The translations under genes and the position numbers were made by a program. From positions 62,001-126,000 of the forward strand of contig NZ_JABX01000008.1 in the NCBI RefSeq assembly GCF_001469165.1: DNA of 64,000 nt. Direction: 5' to 3'. Position 1 is the stretch's first letter; every line of letters starts with the position of its first letter. Source of the stretch: Thiohalocapsa sp. ML1. Lineage in GTDB: Bacteria; Pseudomonadota; Gammaproteobacteria; Chromatiales; Chromatiaceae. The notes under the pieces are model-generated. The model was not told the DNA's origin. It saw only the letters and a list, made by a program, of their open reading frames with translations, and made no database searches. Shown one piece after another: positions 1-9,590 of this stretch.

Positions 1-516
1 GATGGACAAGCGGGCTTGACGCGGGCGCGTCGCACTCGGGGTGGGATAAAGCACGCGGAGTATAGCGCGAAATCGGGCTCCACTGCTGCGGCCCTACGCA
101 CCCCGGCTGCAAGTGCTTGTCGATAGCTTGAGAAGGCACAGATAACAGAGATTTGACGACGGAACCTGCGGCCAATTCTCGCTGTAACCCGCAAGGCATT
201 TTTCCGTCATCGATTCTCAGCATCTGCTCACATGCCCTGTGGATAACCCTGTGGATAGACCTTGGGAGCGACCGCTAAACCCCAGTTTTCGCTGGTTTCG
301 CGCTGGATTGTCTCGTCAGTGACCAGCACGCTAAGCTGCTGATTCAGCTAGGTTCACGACCGTCCGCATCGGGGTTGCCCAAAGCCCGGCGGCGCCCAGG
401 CGAGCACGTGCCGCACCTGTGCACAACCGCATTTCCGGGAGCGCGCCGCCCCCCTGCTGTCAACATCGAAACGGCATCAGCCGACCGACGGCGGGTCCAC
501 GACGGAATGGCGCGTT
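1..516. other. Intergenic stretch without a recognised gene
   Basis: No complete gene is visible in these 516 bases. One plus-strand frame is open from the window edge to about position 126 and could be the tail of an upstream gene, but it is too short to identify. The only motif that stands out is a pair of DnaA-box-like sites near 239-258. The right half lies downstream of the stop of the membrane protein gene ending at 517. Confidence 0.5.
239..258. promoter_or_regulatory. Tandem DnaA-box-like sites
   Basis: TGTGGATAA at 239-247 is the exact complement of the consensus DnaA box TTATCCACA. TGTGGATAG follows at 250-258 with one mismatch, eleven bases downstream, so both sites lie on the same helical face. 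Neither dnaA, rpmH, dnaN nor gidA is seen here, so the pair may be a DnaA titration or regulatory site rather than the origin. Confidence 0.4.
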
Positions 517-1491
517 TCAGGGCTGACCTGAAGCCCGAGCAGCGCAATCCCCCGATCCGGACGCCCCACCCGCGGGCAGCAGGAACGCCAGTGCGCCGAG
601 CAGCAGCGTCGTGCCGAGCAAGAACAGATGCAGGCTCACGGCCCCCGCCAGCGCCGTCTCGACGCTGACGCCCAGCGGCACCAGCGCCGCCATGCCGGAG
701 AGCTCGTAGGAGCCGGCGCCGGCGATGCCGTGAAAGGGCAGCACGCTGGAGAGCTCGGCGCCGAGCACGCCGGCGAGCAGTTGCCAGTAGGCCGCCGACA
801 CAAAGTGCGACAGCACCAGCACGAAGGCCGTGAGCTTGGTCGCCCAGATCGCGAGTGTCTCCAGATAGAGCCGCAGCAGCAGCGCCGCGTCTGCCGGCGC
901 CGCGTCGAGCACGAACAACAGCACCCGTCGCGGGCGCCCCGCGGGCAGTCGCTCCACCCAGCCCAACCGGCGCACCGCGAGCCCCGCGGGCACCAGCGCG
1001 AGCCACAAGACCCCAAGCAGCGGCCACCACCACGCGGGCGACCACAGCCAGCCCACCGCGAGCCCGGCGAGCACGAGGCAGTGCAGGTCCATGACCCGAA
1101 TCCACAGCAGCGACGCACCGGCGGCGAGAAAGCCGTGGCCGAAGTACCGGCGCATCAGCCACGGGAACACCACCTCGCCGATGCGCATCGGCAGCAGGTT
1201 GTTGGCCGCGTTGTGCAGCACGGAGAGCCGCAGCACGGCGAGGAAGCGCCCGGCCACCAGCGGGCCGAAATAGTCGTAGACCCGCACCGCCCGGAGCCCG
1301 TAGCTCGCAGCGGTGAGCACGAAGGCGCCGACCAGGAGCGGCGCCGGGATGTCGCGCCAGGGCGCGAACAGCGCCGGCCAGCCGACGCGGTGGTCGACAG
1401 CGATGAGGAGCCCCGCCAGCAGCGTGAGCCCGATGAGCCAGTCCCGTGGCCGGCGCAGGCGCGAGACCGGTTCCGGCGGCAGCCTGGCCAC
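517..1491 (-). CDS. Lysylphosphatidylglycerol synthase TM-like integral membrane protein (UPF0104/flippase-like)
   Basis: This 324-aa polytopic membrane protein has about seven or eight hydrophobic segments, starting near residue 19 (LIGLTLLAGLLIAV). It also has the family-like stretch HNAANNLLPMRIGE, around residues 93-106. Members of this family lack a soluble aminoacyltransferase domain and are proposed to move lipids across the inner membrane. The substrate cannot be read from the sequence. It starts with GTG, and the start overlaps the stop of the lipid A acyltransferase gene by one base (TAGTG), so the two are probably translationally coupled. That fits a role in envelope lipid assembly. 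Confidence 0.75.
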   Translation of the reverse strand: MARLPPEPVSRLRRPRDWLIGLTLLAGLLIAVDHRVGWPALFAPWRDIPAPLLVGAFVLTAASYGLRAVRVYDYFGPLVAGRFLAVLRLSVLHNAANNLLPMRIGEVVFPWLMRRYFGHGFLAAGASLLWIRVMDLHCLVLAGLAVGWLWSPAWWWPLLGVLWLALVPAGLAVRRLGWVERLPAGRPRRVLLFVLDAAPADAALLLRLYLETLAIWATKLTAFVLVLSHFVSAAYWQLLAGVLGAELSSVLPFHGIAGAGSYELSGMAALVPLGVSVETALAGAVSLHLFLLGTTLLLGALAFLLPAGGASGSGDCAARASGQP

Positions 1492-2510
1492 TAGGCGCCG
1501 ACCTCGTCCGGACCATGGCGCGCGAGGCGCCGGCGGCGCTGGCGGCGCGACTCCCGATACACCGGCGCGGCCCCGGGCGGGCGCGTCTTGAAGCGCCGGT
1601 GCACCCAGAAATACTGCGCCGGCATGCTCGCGAGCCGCGCCTCGATGACGCGGTTCATGTGCGCCGCGTCCGCCGCCTCGTCGCCGCTCGGAAAGCCTTC
1701 GAGCGGCGGGTCAAAGCAGAGCTCCAGCCCCTGCCCCCGCGGCAGGAAGCGCGCGAAGGTCGGCACCACCGTTGCGCCGGCGAGGCGCGCGATGCGCCCA
1801 AGGGTCGGCACCGTCGCGGCCGCCACGCCGCAGAAGGGCACGAACAGGCCGCGCCGCCCGGCGTCCTGGTCCGGCAGATAGAAAAACGGCGTACCGGCGC
1901 GGATCTGGCGGATCAGCCCGCGCAGGTCATCGTGGCGCTCCACCGGGATGCTGCCGAAGCGGGTGCGCCCGTACTTGACCCGCGCATCGATGACCGGATT
2001 GCGGATGCGCTGATACATGTACATGCCGGGGTGCACCAGCGCCGTAAACGCCGTGCCGCCGAGCTCCAGGCCCACGAAGTGCGGCACCAGCACGATGACG
2101 GGCCGGCCGGCGGCAAGGGGCGCATCAATGCGCTCCCGATGCACGATGCGCACGATGCGCCGCAGCCGCTCCGGCGTCGCCTGCCAGCTCAGCCCCTGGC
2201 AGACGGCGGCGACGCCGAGCCAGCCGAAGTGCGCCCGCAGCAGCGCCTCGCGCGCCCGGGCATCGAGGTGCGGCCGGCAGAAGCCGAGATTGGTGCGGGC
2301 CACGGCACGGCGCCCCGGCAGCACCCAATAGCTCAGGCGGCCAAGCGCCTGTCCCAGCGCCCAGAGCAGCGGAAAGGGCAAGCGCGCCAACAGCCCGAAG
2401 CCGCCGAGCGCGATGGCGGCCGGCCAATGCCGCGGCGCCCAAGGCCGGAGGCTCGGCGCCGCGGCGCCCGGCTCGCTATTCGAACCAGGCCCGTTCGATG
2501 CGTTCGACAT
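1491..2510 (-). CDS. Lipid A biosynthesis acyltransferase, LpxL/LpxM (HtrB/MsbB) family
   Basis: The 339-aa protein belongs to the inner-membrane acyltransferases that add secondary acyl chains to Kdo-lipid A. An N-terminal hydrophobic anchor lies at residues 31-52, and the catalytic HX4E motif is visible as H144-FVGL-E149. Downstream, YLPDQDAGRRG matches the conserved second half of the family. The reading frame is open much further upstream, but that part is antisense-free shadow of the preceding gene. I chose the ATG at 2510, which overlaps that gene by 35 bases and gives a near-normal length (family about 300-320 aa). LpxL and LpxM cannot be told apart by eye. It is followed by the flippase-like gene. 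Confidence 0.85.
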   Translation of the reverse strand: MSNASNGPGSNSEPGAAAPSLRPWAPRHWPAAIALGGFGLLARLPFPLLWALGQALGRLSYWVLPGRRAVARTNLGFCRPHLDARAREALLRAHFGWLGVAAVCQGLSWQATPERLRRIVRIVHRERIDAPLAAGRPVIVLVPHFVGLELGGTAFTALVHPGMYMYQRIRNPVIDARVKYGRTRFGSIPVERHDDLRGLIRQIRAGTPFFYLPDQDAGRRGLFVPFCGVAAATVPTLGRIARLAGATVVPTFARFLPRGQGLELCFDPPLEGFPSGDEAADAAHMNRVIEARLASMPAQYFWVHRRFKTRPPGAAPVYRESRRQRRRRLARHGPDEVGA

Positions 2511-2922
2511 AGGGCAGCTCGGCCAGGCGTTGCAGCACGAAGGCGAAATCCGGCCGGTGCGTGTTGCCGAGCACCAGCACCTGCTCCGGCCCGCAGCCGA
2601 TGCGCCCGCGGGAGCCCGGCTGCAAGCGCGCCGTCGCGTCGATGGCCTGCACCTCGGCGGCGAAGCCCTCGCCCACCGGGATGCAGAATTCGTAGTCCAC
2701 GGATCGCTTGCCATCCGGCGGCCCGATGAGGCCTTGGGCGTCCAGCTCGGACAGGTCGAAGCGGATCACATCCGCCGCCGACGCCTCGGGCTCGACGGCG
2801 TGCAGCGTCGCCAAGCCGAGCGCCAGGGCGGCACCCACCGCGAGGGCGGCCAGGCTGACACGACGACCGGCGCGCGGCGGCCGGCCGGTGCGCCAGAACG
2901 GGTGGGCGGGGGCTCGGTGCAT
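2476..2922 (-). CDS. Conserved-looking exported or membrane-anchored protein of unknown function
   Basis: This 148-aa protein has a basic N-terminus and one hydrophobic segment at about residues 22-42, consistent with a signal anchor or signal peptide. A soluble domain of about 100 residues follows, with two cysteines (C79 and C109) that could form a periplasmic disulfide. I do not recognise the family. Its 3' end overlaps the start of the lipid A acyltransferase gene, which points to an operon and to an envelope role. Codon use matches the neighbours. The frame is favoured over its antisense and shifted shadows because of the signal segment and the operon overlap. Confidence 0.6.
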   Translation of the reverse strand: MHRAPAHPFWRTGRPPRAGRRVSLAALAVGAALALGLATLHAVEPEASAADVIRFDLSELDAQGLIGPPDGKRSVDYEFCIPVGEGFAAEVQAIDATARLQPGSRGRIGCGPEQVLVLGNTHRPDFAFVLQRLAELPYVERIERAWFE

Positions 2923-3171
2923 CGAGGTCCATGGCAGCAGGCAGAGATTGATGGCGGCATGTTGTCTGCTGGCGCAGCATAGTTCAAGCCGAACGGCGGC
3001 GGCCGGCGCACGCGGTCGCGGTCGTTGTCGTCATCGGGCTCCACACGTCTTCTCCGCGGCGAGCGCTGCACCGGCGGAGGGTTGTGCCGATGGCGATCCC
3101 GACGCCGGAAGACGGGGGCGGGACGCCCCCGCTCCCGGTCGGCGACCGCCGCGGCGGCCACCCGCCGGCAC

Positions 3172-6100
3172 TCAGTTCTCGAACTTGAAGAAGATATCCG
3201 CGCCCTGGCTGTCGCCCGTCTCGGTCTGCAGCTCAATGCGATTGGACAGGTCGTAGCGCATCTTCACGCTGTCGCGTGCGTCGCCAGTGTTGCTCTCGTA
3301 TTCCATGTAGAGCTTCGGCGCGACGTAGGTGCCGACGGAGATGGCGCGGCGGTCTGCCTGCGCATCGCGCTTCGGCGGGATGCCGGTCACCAGGTACTGC
3401 GTGATCTCGGCTTGGGTGAGGTTCGGGTCGGTGTCCGAGAAAAAGGACAGCTTCGGGTTCTTGAGCGTGCCCAACACCTGCACGCCGGCGGTGATGTCGC
3501 CGCCCTCGCGCTGCGCATTCAGCACCAGGCCGGGGTTGTCGAGCGGCGTCTTGGCAAAATTGACGATGCCCTGCTCGATCGTCAGCGGCTTGCCGATAGC
3601 GGTCAGCACGCCGAGCGTCGGCAGCGTCACGCGATAGGTGCCGTCGACGATCTGCAACTGCCCGTCGCCGATGATCTGTCCTTGCGGCGCCTTCGACACG
3701 CGCAGCTCGCCGCGCAGCAGGCCGCGCAGCCCGAAGGCATCAATGGAGACCTCGTCGCCGAGCTTCGCCACCACGTCGATGCTGAGCGGCAGCGCCGCTT
3801 GGTCCTCGTCGGGGGCCTCCATGACCACGTCCGGCGACGGCTGCACGGCGCCGGTGGGCACCGTGCGCGGCTTGATGCGCGCCTCCGGCACCGTGACCTG
3901 CCCGGTGACGGCGGCGCCGGCGGGGCCGACGCCGATGGTGATGTCCGTGGACAGCCGGACGAAGTACTCCCGGCTGTCGGCGGGCTTGAGATCGTTGCCG
4001 GAGATCCGGATGCGCGCCTGCGGCGTGGCGCCGGCGAGGTCCACGCCGCCGTCGATGGTGACGCGCCCGCCGCCGACCTCGGCGGCGCCGTCGATGACGA
4101 GGTCGTTGGGCCCGCGGCTCGCCACCGTGAGGTCGGCGCCGGACACGGTGGTGCCGTAGAGCGGCACGGTGAGCCCGAGCCCGCGCACGCGCAGCTCGCC
4201 GCGGAGGTCCGGCTCGGCGACGGTGCCGGCCAAGCGCACATCGCCGTCGATGTTGCCGGTCACGTTCGTCACGTCCGGCAGCAGACTCGAGATGCGCGCA
4301 AGTCCGTCCAAGCGCACCTGTGCGGTGCCGCGCAGCGGCTGCGCCGGCCCGCTCGCGAGGTCAAAGCCCGGCAGCGACACCTGCGCCGCAACGCCGCCGA
4401 GCCCGACCAGCGGCAGGTCGAAGTCCGCCGTCAGCCCGGCGGCGCCGGCGTTGACGGTGAGCCGAGTGTTGGAGAAGACGAGCTGATCGCGCGCCTCGTC
4501 GAGCGCCATCTCGATCTGCCCCTCCGGCACCGTGATGCGCGCGTTGCCGGTGAGCGCGGTGCCCTCGCCGCGAAAGCGCGCCTCGGCGCGCACGAAGCCC
4601 TTCAGCACCAGCAGCTCCGGCAGCACCGGGTTGAGCACGGCAAGCTCGATGCGGTCCGCATCCAGCGACACCTCGAAGCGCCCCGGCGCCGGCTGCTCGA
4701 ACCCGGCACAGGCACCGGAGCCCTTGCCGTTGCCGAGGCAGAGCGGCCCGGCGCGCACGCCACCGTCGGCGTAGGCGATGCCGGCCGGTCGGGTCAGGCT
4801 CCAGGTGCCGAAGGTCTCGGAGGCGAGCTGGAGCGTGCCGAGGCTGCCCTTGTAGGCGCCATCGGCGGCGAGGCCGCCGGCGAGCGCGAGCTGCGCCGAT
4901 AGCGCATCGCCGGTCAGCGCCAGGTTCAGGCGATGGTCCGGCATGCGCCCGCTGCCGTCCACGGTTATGTCGTCGAAGCGCAGCGTGCCGACGATGAGGT
5001 TGCTGCCCGTGACATCGATATCGAAGTCCCCATCCGGCCCGAGGCCGACGTCGGCGCTGCCGCTGACCTGCTCGATGCCCTGGGCGTCCATCGCGATGTC
5101 GCTGCCGGTGAGCGTGAGCCGCAGCCGAGGCTGCGCCAGGGTGCCGCCGATGTTGGCCGTGACATCGAGGCTGCCCGCGGCGCCGGGCAGGAGCGCCGCC
5201 AGGTCTGGCGAGCCCAAGTCGGCGCGGAAGTCGAGCGCCTCGCCCACCAGGCTGCCGGTGGCGTCGAGCCGGGTGGTGCCGGAGCCGGCGTCGAGCTTGG
5301 CGAGCCGCAGGGTCTCGCCCTGCATCTCGATGTTTGCGGCGAGCCGCACCGGGTAGCCGCGCAGCTCGCCGTCTACGTCCGAGATGGTCGCGGTGAGCTC
5401 GGGTCCCGCCGCGCCGAGCCGGCCTTGGCTGCTGATGCGCCCGCCGACCCGCCCCGGCCAATCGGCCAGCACCGTGCCCGGATCGAGCCCGGTGAGCGTC
5501 AGGTCCGCGTTCCAGCCCAGCGCCGGCGCCCAGGCCACATTGCCGCTGCCGGCGATCTGCCCGTTCAGCACCGCCACGTCGAGGGCGGCGATCTCGGCGG
5601 ACTCGGCGCTGCCGGTGCCGCGGACATCGACCACCGCGGGCGGATAGGCCGCGAGCGCGGCGCTGCCCTGCAGACGATAGTCGAAGCCGTTGTCGAGCCC
5701 GCCGGCGCTCGTCAGCTCGAAGCCGACGCGGCCGTCGAGCCCGCCATACTGGCGCCCGGGGTCAAGGTCGTTGGCGATCAGCCGCAGGTCCCAGGTCAGG
5801 CCGGGCACCCAGGCGACCTTGCCGACGCCGTCGATGGCGCCGCCCAGGGTCTCGATGCTGAGCGTGTCGACGGCGAGCTGCTCCGCGTCGCCGGTGCCCG
5901 CAAGGTTCAGCACCACGGGCGGATAGGCGGTGAGCGCGGCGGTGACATTGGCACCCAGGCTATAACCCTCCTCCAACCCACCCGCGCTGTCGGCCTTGAG
6001 CGCGACACTGCCGTCGAGCCCAGGCCACTGCCGGCCCGGGTCGATGTCGGCGGCCGTCACGGCGAGGTCCCAGGTGGGCGTCGGCGCCCAGGCGAGGTTG

Positions 6101-7443
6101 CCGCGCGCCTCGATGCGCCCGCCCAGCGTCTCCACCAGCAGCGCCTCGATGCGCGTGGATTCGGCATCGCCGGTGCCGCTCAGGGTCAGCGCCGTTGCCG
6201 GGATGTCCGGCCCCTCGACGGCGGCCTTGAGTCCGTAGGTGAAGGCGTCGAGGTCGCCGGTAACGCTGAGCTCGCCGCTCGGCGCGCTCACCAGAGGCTC
6301 GCCGGCCGGCGGCCAGCGCAGGCCGGCCCACGTGCCTTCGAGGTCGAACTGGGGCGTCGCGCCGGCGAGGTCCATGTGCCCGGTCAGGTCCAGCGTCGCG
6401 TCGTTGGCCGTCTCGTCCAGGTGCACGCGGCTCAGTGTTAGGCGCTGCTCGGCCCAGGTGAGGTCGAGCGCCGCCTTGAGGCTGCCGAAGTCGGCGAGGT
6501 CCGGCGCGCTCGCCACGAGATCGCCGGTGACGGTGGCGCGGTCGAGGTCGCCCGCGGACTTGAGCTCCGCGCGCAGGTCCACGGGCGGGGCGTCGGGCAC
6601 GATGGCGGGCAGGTCCAGGCTGGTCAGCGTGATCTCGGCGTCCCACGCGGGCTTCTCCAGCAGATCGCGCACGGTCGCATCGAGGGTCAGCGCCGCGGCG
6701 CCGGTGACCTTGTGCACGATGCCGAGCGTGGCGAGATCGCCGCCGATGCGCCCGGTACCGGTGAGCGCGAGCCCGGGCGGCTGTCGGAGCTGCCAATCAA
6801 GCCCGAGATCGACGGGATAGTCGCCGACCAGCTCCACGCTGCCGGCGGCATGGACCTCGGCGTCCGGCTGCGCGGCCACCAGGTCCAGCTTTTCGAGTGC
6901 GACGCGGCTGCCGTCGGCGCTTGCGGCCAGCTCCGCGCGGGTGACGCGCAGCGCCGACTCGGGCGGCGCGTCGCGGTCGCGGAAGCTCAGGCGCTCCACC
7001 AGCACCCGCTCGATGTCCACCGCGATGGGCAGGCGGATCTCGGGCAGCTTGAAGGGCTCCTTCGGCTTGTCGTCCGCCGTCGGCGTGGTGACGATGTCGA
7101 TGTCCGCGGCGCTGAGATCCGCCACGTGCAGTCGCCCGCGGAACAGCGCGCCGGGCGACCAGGCGAGATGCAGCCGGCCGGCGTCGAGCGCGAGGCCTGG
7201 CAGGTTGAGCCTCAGGTCGGTGACCGTAAGCTCGCCCAAGAGCCGCCCCTCGACGCTGCCGACGCTGACCATCTCGGGAGCGACCTCCCCGGCCAGCGCC
7301 ACGGCGAGCCGAAGCCCCGTCTGCGTGCCGACGACGAACCCGACCAGCAGCACGGCCACCAGCAGCGTCGTGCCGAGCACGCGCAGCAAGAGCCCAAGCA
7401 GCGGGAAGCCGATCAGCGATGGTCCGGTGCGTCGTCGTGTCAT
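3172..7443 (-). CDS. tamB: Translocation and assembly module protein TamB
   Basis: The 1423-aa protein has one N-terminal membrane segment (about residues 17-40), a very long beta-rich AsmA/TamB-like region, and the conserved DUF490 C-terminus. The C-terminus ends in FFKFEN, the terminal Phe typical of the family. TamB spans the periplasm from the inner membrane to TamA and is thought to carry outer-membrane proteins or phospholipids along a hydrophobic groove. The gene lies directly downstream of tamA, as expected. Residues of about 430-710 contain three tandem copies of a module of roughly 93 residues, each with an ETLGG-like and an AWxP motif. The length is somewhat above that of E. coli TamB (about 1259 aa). 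Confidence 0.93.
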   Translation of the reverse strand: MTRRRTGPSLIGFPLLGLLLRVLGTTLLVAVLLVGFVVGTQTGLRLAVALAGEVAPEMVSVGSVEGRLLGELTVTDLRLNLPGLALDAGRLHLAWSPGALFRGRLHVADLSAADIDIVTTPTADDKPKEPFKLPEIRLPIAVDIERVLVERLSFRDRDAPPESALRVTRAELAASADGSRVALEKLDLVAAQPDAEVHAAGSVELVGDYPVDLGLDWQLRQPPGLALTGTGRIGGDLATLGIVHKVTGAAALTLDATVRDLLEKPAWDAEITLTSLDLPAIVPDAPPVDLRAELKSAGDLDRATVTGDLVASAPDLADFGSLKAALDLTWAEQRLTLSRVHLDETANDATLDLTGHMDLAGATPQFDLEGTWAGLRWPPAGEPLVSAPSGELSVTGDLDAFTYGLKAAVEGPDIPATALTLSGTGDAESTRIEALLVETLGGRIEARGNLAWAPTPTWDLAVTAADIDPGRQWPGLDGSVALKADSAGGLEEGYSLGANVTAALTAYPPVVLNLAGTGDAEQLAVDTLSIETLGGAIDGVGKVAWVPGLTWDLRLIANDLDPGRQYGGLDGRVGFELTSAGGLDNGFDYRLQGSAALAAYPPAVVDVRGTGSAESAEIAALDVAVLNGQIAGSGNVAWAPALGWNADLTLTGLDPGTVLADWPGRVGGRISSQGRLGAAGPELTATISDVDGELRGYPVRLAANIEMQGETLRLAKLDAGSGTTRLDATGSLVGEALDFRADLGSPDLAALLPGAAGSLDVTANIGGTLAQPRLRLTLTGSDIAMDAQGIEQVSGSADVGLGPDGDFDIDVTGSNLIVGTLRFDDITVDGSGRMPDHRLNLALTGDALSAQLALAGGLAADGAYKGSLGTLQLASETFGTWSLTRPAGIAYADGGVRAGPLCLGNGKGSGACAGFEQPAPGRFEVSLDADRIELAVLNPVLPELLVLKGFVRAEARFRGEGTALTGNARITVPEGQIEMALDEARDQLVFSNTRLTVNAGAAGLTADFDLPLVGLGGVAAQVSLPGFDLASGPAQPLRGTAQVRLDGLARISSLLPDVTNVTGNIDGDVRLAGTVAEPDLRGELRVRGLGLTVPLYGTTVSGADLTVASRGPNDLVIDGAAEVGGGRVTIDGGVDLAGATPQARIRISGNDLKPADSREYFVRLSTDITIGVGPAGAAVTGQVTVPEARIKPRTVPTGAVQPSPDVVMEAPDEDQAALPLSIDVVAKLGDEVSIDAFGLRGLLRGELRVSKAPQGQIIGDGQLQIVDGTYRVTLPTLGVLTAIGKPLTIEQGIVNFAKTPLDNPGLVLNAQREGGDITAGVQVLGTLKNPKLSFFSDTDPNLTQAEITQYLVTGIPPKRDAQADRRAISVGTYVAPKLYMEYESNTGDARDSVKMRYDLSNRIELQTETGDSQGADIFFKFEN
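5480..6140 (-). repeat. Tandem 93-residue modules inside tamB
   Basis: The coding sequence repeats with a period of about 279 bases. The ETLGG-like motif recurs near 6130, 5852 and (as VLNGQ) 5570, each followed by NLAWAP, KVAWVP or NVAWAP and then DPGRQ or DPGTV. The repeats are protein-level duplications of the beta-rich groove, so they would lengthen or shorten the periplasmic span. Confidence 0.7.
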
Positions 7444-7486
7444 GTGGTCGTCGTCGTCGCAGTCGTTGTCGTCAGCCGCAAGCTCT

Positions 7487-7520
7487 GCCCCTAGCCCCTA
7501 GCCCCTAGCCCCTAGCCCCT
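7487..7520. repeat. Heptamer array (CCCTAGC)n between tamA and tamB
   Basis: About four to five head-to-tail copies of the heptamer CCCTAGC fill the 80-base gap between the tamA stop and the tamB start. The same heptamer recurs at 10,694, 12,943, 13,098 and 60,285. Confidence 0.9.
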
Positions 7521-7523
7521 TCT

Positions 7524-9308
7524 TCAAAGATCAGGCCCCAGCCCAAAATGCAGCCGAACCCCGCCCGGCTCCTTCGTCAGCGCGTAGGCCAAATCCACCC
7601 GCACGGGGCCAATCGGCGTCGCGAAGCGCACGCCCAAGCCCGCGCTCTGCTCCCAGTCGGCGGTGGAGTCGGGGTCGAAGGCGTTGCCGAAGTCGGTGAA
7701 CACGGCGGCGCTCCAGGGACCCTTGAGCTTGCGCTCGTACTCCAGGCTGCCGACGGCGAGATAGCGACCGCCGACGATCTGTCCCGTGTCCGGGTCGATG
7801 GGTCCCAGCGCATCGAGCCCCCAGCCGCGGATGCTGTTGTCGCCGCCGGCGAAGAAGCGCTGACTGGCCGGCACGTCCGTGATGCTCGTAGCCCAGGTGG
7901 CGCCCAGGCTGGCGCGGGTGATGAACCGGTTGCCCTGACCCAGGCTGCGGATCAGCTTGCCGTTGACGGCGGTGCTGAGAAAGCTGGTCTCGGAGAGCAC
8001 GTTGCGCGCCGTGCCTTGCAGCAGGAATTTCAGCCGCCAGCCGTTCTTGGTGTTGATCGGGTCGTCGGCGACGAGCTTCGACCAGGAGGCGTGCGGCACA
8101 AAGCCGTTGAAGCTGTCGCTGTCCTCGTCGGCGACCTCGTAGTCCTCGTAGCGATAATCAAGACCCAGGTCGCGCCGCCAGCCGGAGCGCGTCAGCACCG
8201 ACTGCACGCCGGTCACCTTGAACAGCGTGCCCTGTCGGCCCGCGGTGTCGAAGGCGTAGATCTCCGGGCGGATCATCACGTAGTCCGCCACCGGATCGCG
8301 GATGGGGATGCGGTACTCGCCCACCAGCGATTGCGTCACCGGTGCGACCTCGATCTCCGCCCTCAGCTTGTGGCCCCAGCGGTTGATGTAGCGGCGCCGG
8401 TAGTCCAGGCTGAAACGCGGCCCAATGTCCGTCGCGAAGCCGACGCCGACGCGGTACTTGTTGGCCTTGTTGCGCTTGGCGATGACCTCGATGGGCACCT
8501 GGCGGTCGGGGCCGGCCTGATCGATCTTCGGCACGATCTCGACCTCGCTGAAGTACTCCGCGCCGATGAGCCGGCCCTGCAGCGCGAGCAGCAGGTCGGG
8601 GTCGAAGACGGCGCCGGGCTCGAAGCCCACGTACTTCCGGATGAGCTTGTCCGCGAGCAGATCCTGCTGGAAGCTCACCCGGCCCAGGAAATACTGCGGC
8701 CCCGTGTCCAGGTGGAATTCGATGTGCGCCTCGTAGGCCACCGGGTCGATCAGCACCGTGCGGCGCACCAGCTCGGCGTTCACATAGCCCTCGTTGGACG
8801 CCGCCGAGGTGATCTCGCCCTTCGCCCGCTCGTAGTCGGCGTGCAGCAGCACGTCCCCCGGCTGCATCGGAAACTCTTTCGGAAAGGCCGGGTTGTCGGC
8901 GCCGGGGCCGGTGATTTGGTAGTCCACGGAGCCGATCTTGACGGGCTCACCGGGGTCGATGCGATAGCTGGCGACCCAGCGCCCGCCGTCGGTCTGCGGC
9001 TGCGTCAGGCTGTCTTCCACCTCCACGCGATAGAGCCCGAAGGGCGCGAGGGCATCGCGGATCTGCTCCGGTGCCCGCCGATGCAGGGCCAGCAGGCGCG
9101 GCACGGTGAGGTTGTCGTCCTGCTGCTCCTGATAAATGGCGAGCATGGCGAGGACGTTTTTCTCCTCCTGGCCCTCGACCCCTGCCACCTTGACCTCCAG
9201 CGACAGCGCAAGTGCTTCGATCGGCAGCAGCAGAAGACAACAGACGACAATGGCCGCCCGCCGGCGGGGGCGGGGCACGCATGAGCGCTGCCGACCGGGA
9301 AGACACAT
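7524..9308 (-). CDS. tamA: Translocation and assembly module outer-membrane protein TamA (BamA/Omp85 family)
   Basis: The 594-aa protein has a signal peptide (hydrophobic AAIVVCCLLLLPIEALA, ending near residue 35), about three POTRA domains to about residue 270, and a 16-strand-type beta barrel with the Omp85 signature FFAGGDNSIRGW near residue 465. TamA works with TamB in outer-membrane assembly. The frame is open upstream to 9476, but the ATG at 9308 places the signal sequence correctly. The gene sits just upstream of tamB, separated by a heptamer repeat array, and the two are probably co-transcribed. Confidence 0.92.
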   Translation of the reverse strand: MCLPGRQRSCVPRPRRRAAIVVCCLLLLPIEALALSLEVKVAGVEGQEEKNVLAMLAIYQEQQDDNLTVPRLLALHRRAPEQIRDALAPFGLYRVEVEDSLTQPQTDGGRWVASYRIDPGEPVKIGSVDYQITGPGADNPAFPKEFPMQPGDVLLHADYERAKGEITSAASNEGYVNAELVRRTVLIDPVAYEAHIEFHLDTGPQYFLGRVSFQQDLLADKLIRKYVGFEPGAVFDPDLLLALQGRLIGAEYFSEVEIVPKIDQAGPDRQVPIEVIAKRNKANKYRVGVGFATDIGPRFSLDYRRRYINRWGHKLRAEIEVAPVTQSLVGEYRIPIRDPVADYVMIRPEIYAFDTAGRQGTLFKVTGVQSVLTRSGWRRDLGLDYRYEDYEVADEDSDSFNGFVPHASWSKLVADDPINTKNGWRLKFLLQGTARNVLSETSFLSTAVNGKLIRSLGQGNRFITRASLGATWATSITDVPASQRFFAGGDNSIRGWGLDALGPIDPDTGQIVGGRYLAVGSLEYERKLKGPWSAAVFTDFGNAFDPDSTADWEQSAGLGVRFATPIGPVRVDLAYALTKEPGGVRLHFGLGPDL

Positions 9309-9479
9309 GAGCCGGCGACAGGCGAGGCCGAGCCTCAGACCGGCATGGTCAGGCGGAGTCGCCTTGGGCGACCCGCTTGTCATCGCAAGAAAAGCAACGG
9401 CGGAGCGCCCAGAGCCAAGGTGGCATCCCTGACCCTCTAGCGCGCGAGCGCGGTCTGGCTGTAGAAGTTGACGCATCTA

Positions 9480-9494
9480 GGCGCATTTTGCGCC
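9480..9494. other. Short inverted repeat in the tamA upstream region
   Basis: GGCGCA-TTT-TGCGCC forms a perfect 6-bp stem. It lies in the 282-base gap between the sodium-channel gene and tamA, both on the minus strand. Nothing else is recognised in this gap. Confidence 0.35.
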
Positions 9495-9590
9495 GCCAAG
9501 GATTTGATTTGCAATTCAGATGAGTATGCGGCGCAGTTCAGCGCACTCATAAGACACCAGTATCCCCTGGAGGGTATCCGCCCCCATGCG

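Noticed and set aside
239-258. Chromosome origin of replication
   Set aside because: Only two DnaA boxes, no AT-rich unwinding region, and none of dnaA, dnaN, rpmH or gidA nearby.
3025-4902. Long plus-strand open frame of 625 codons opposite tamB
   Set aside because: It is a G+C-driven shadow: the sequence is Arg/Ala/His/Gln-rich with no domain, while the minus strand encodes a clear TamB.
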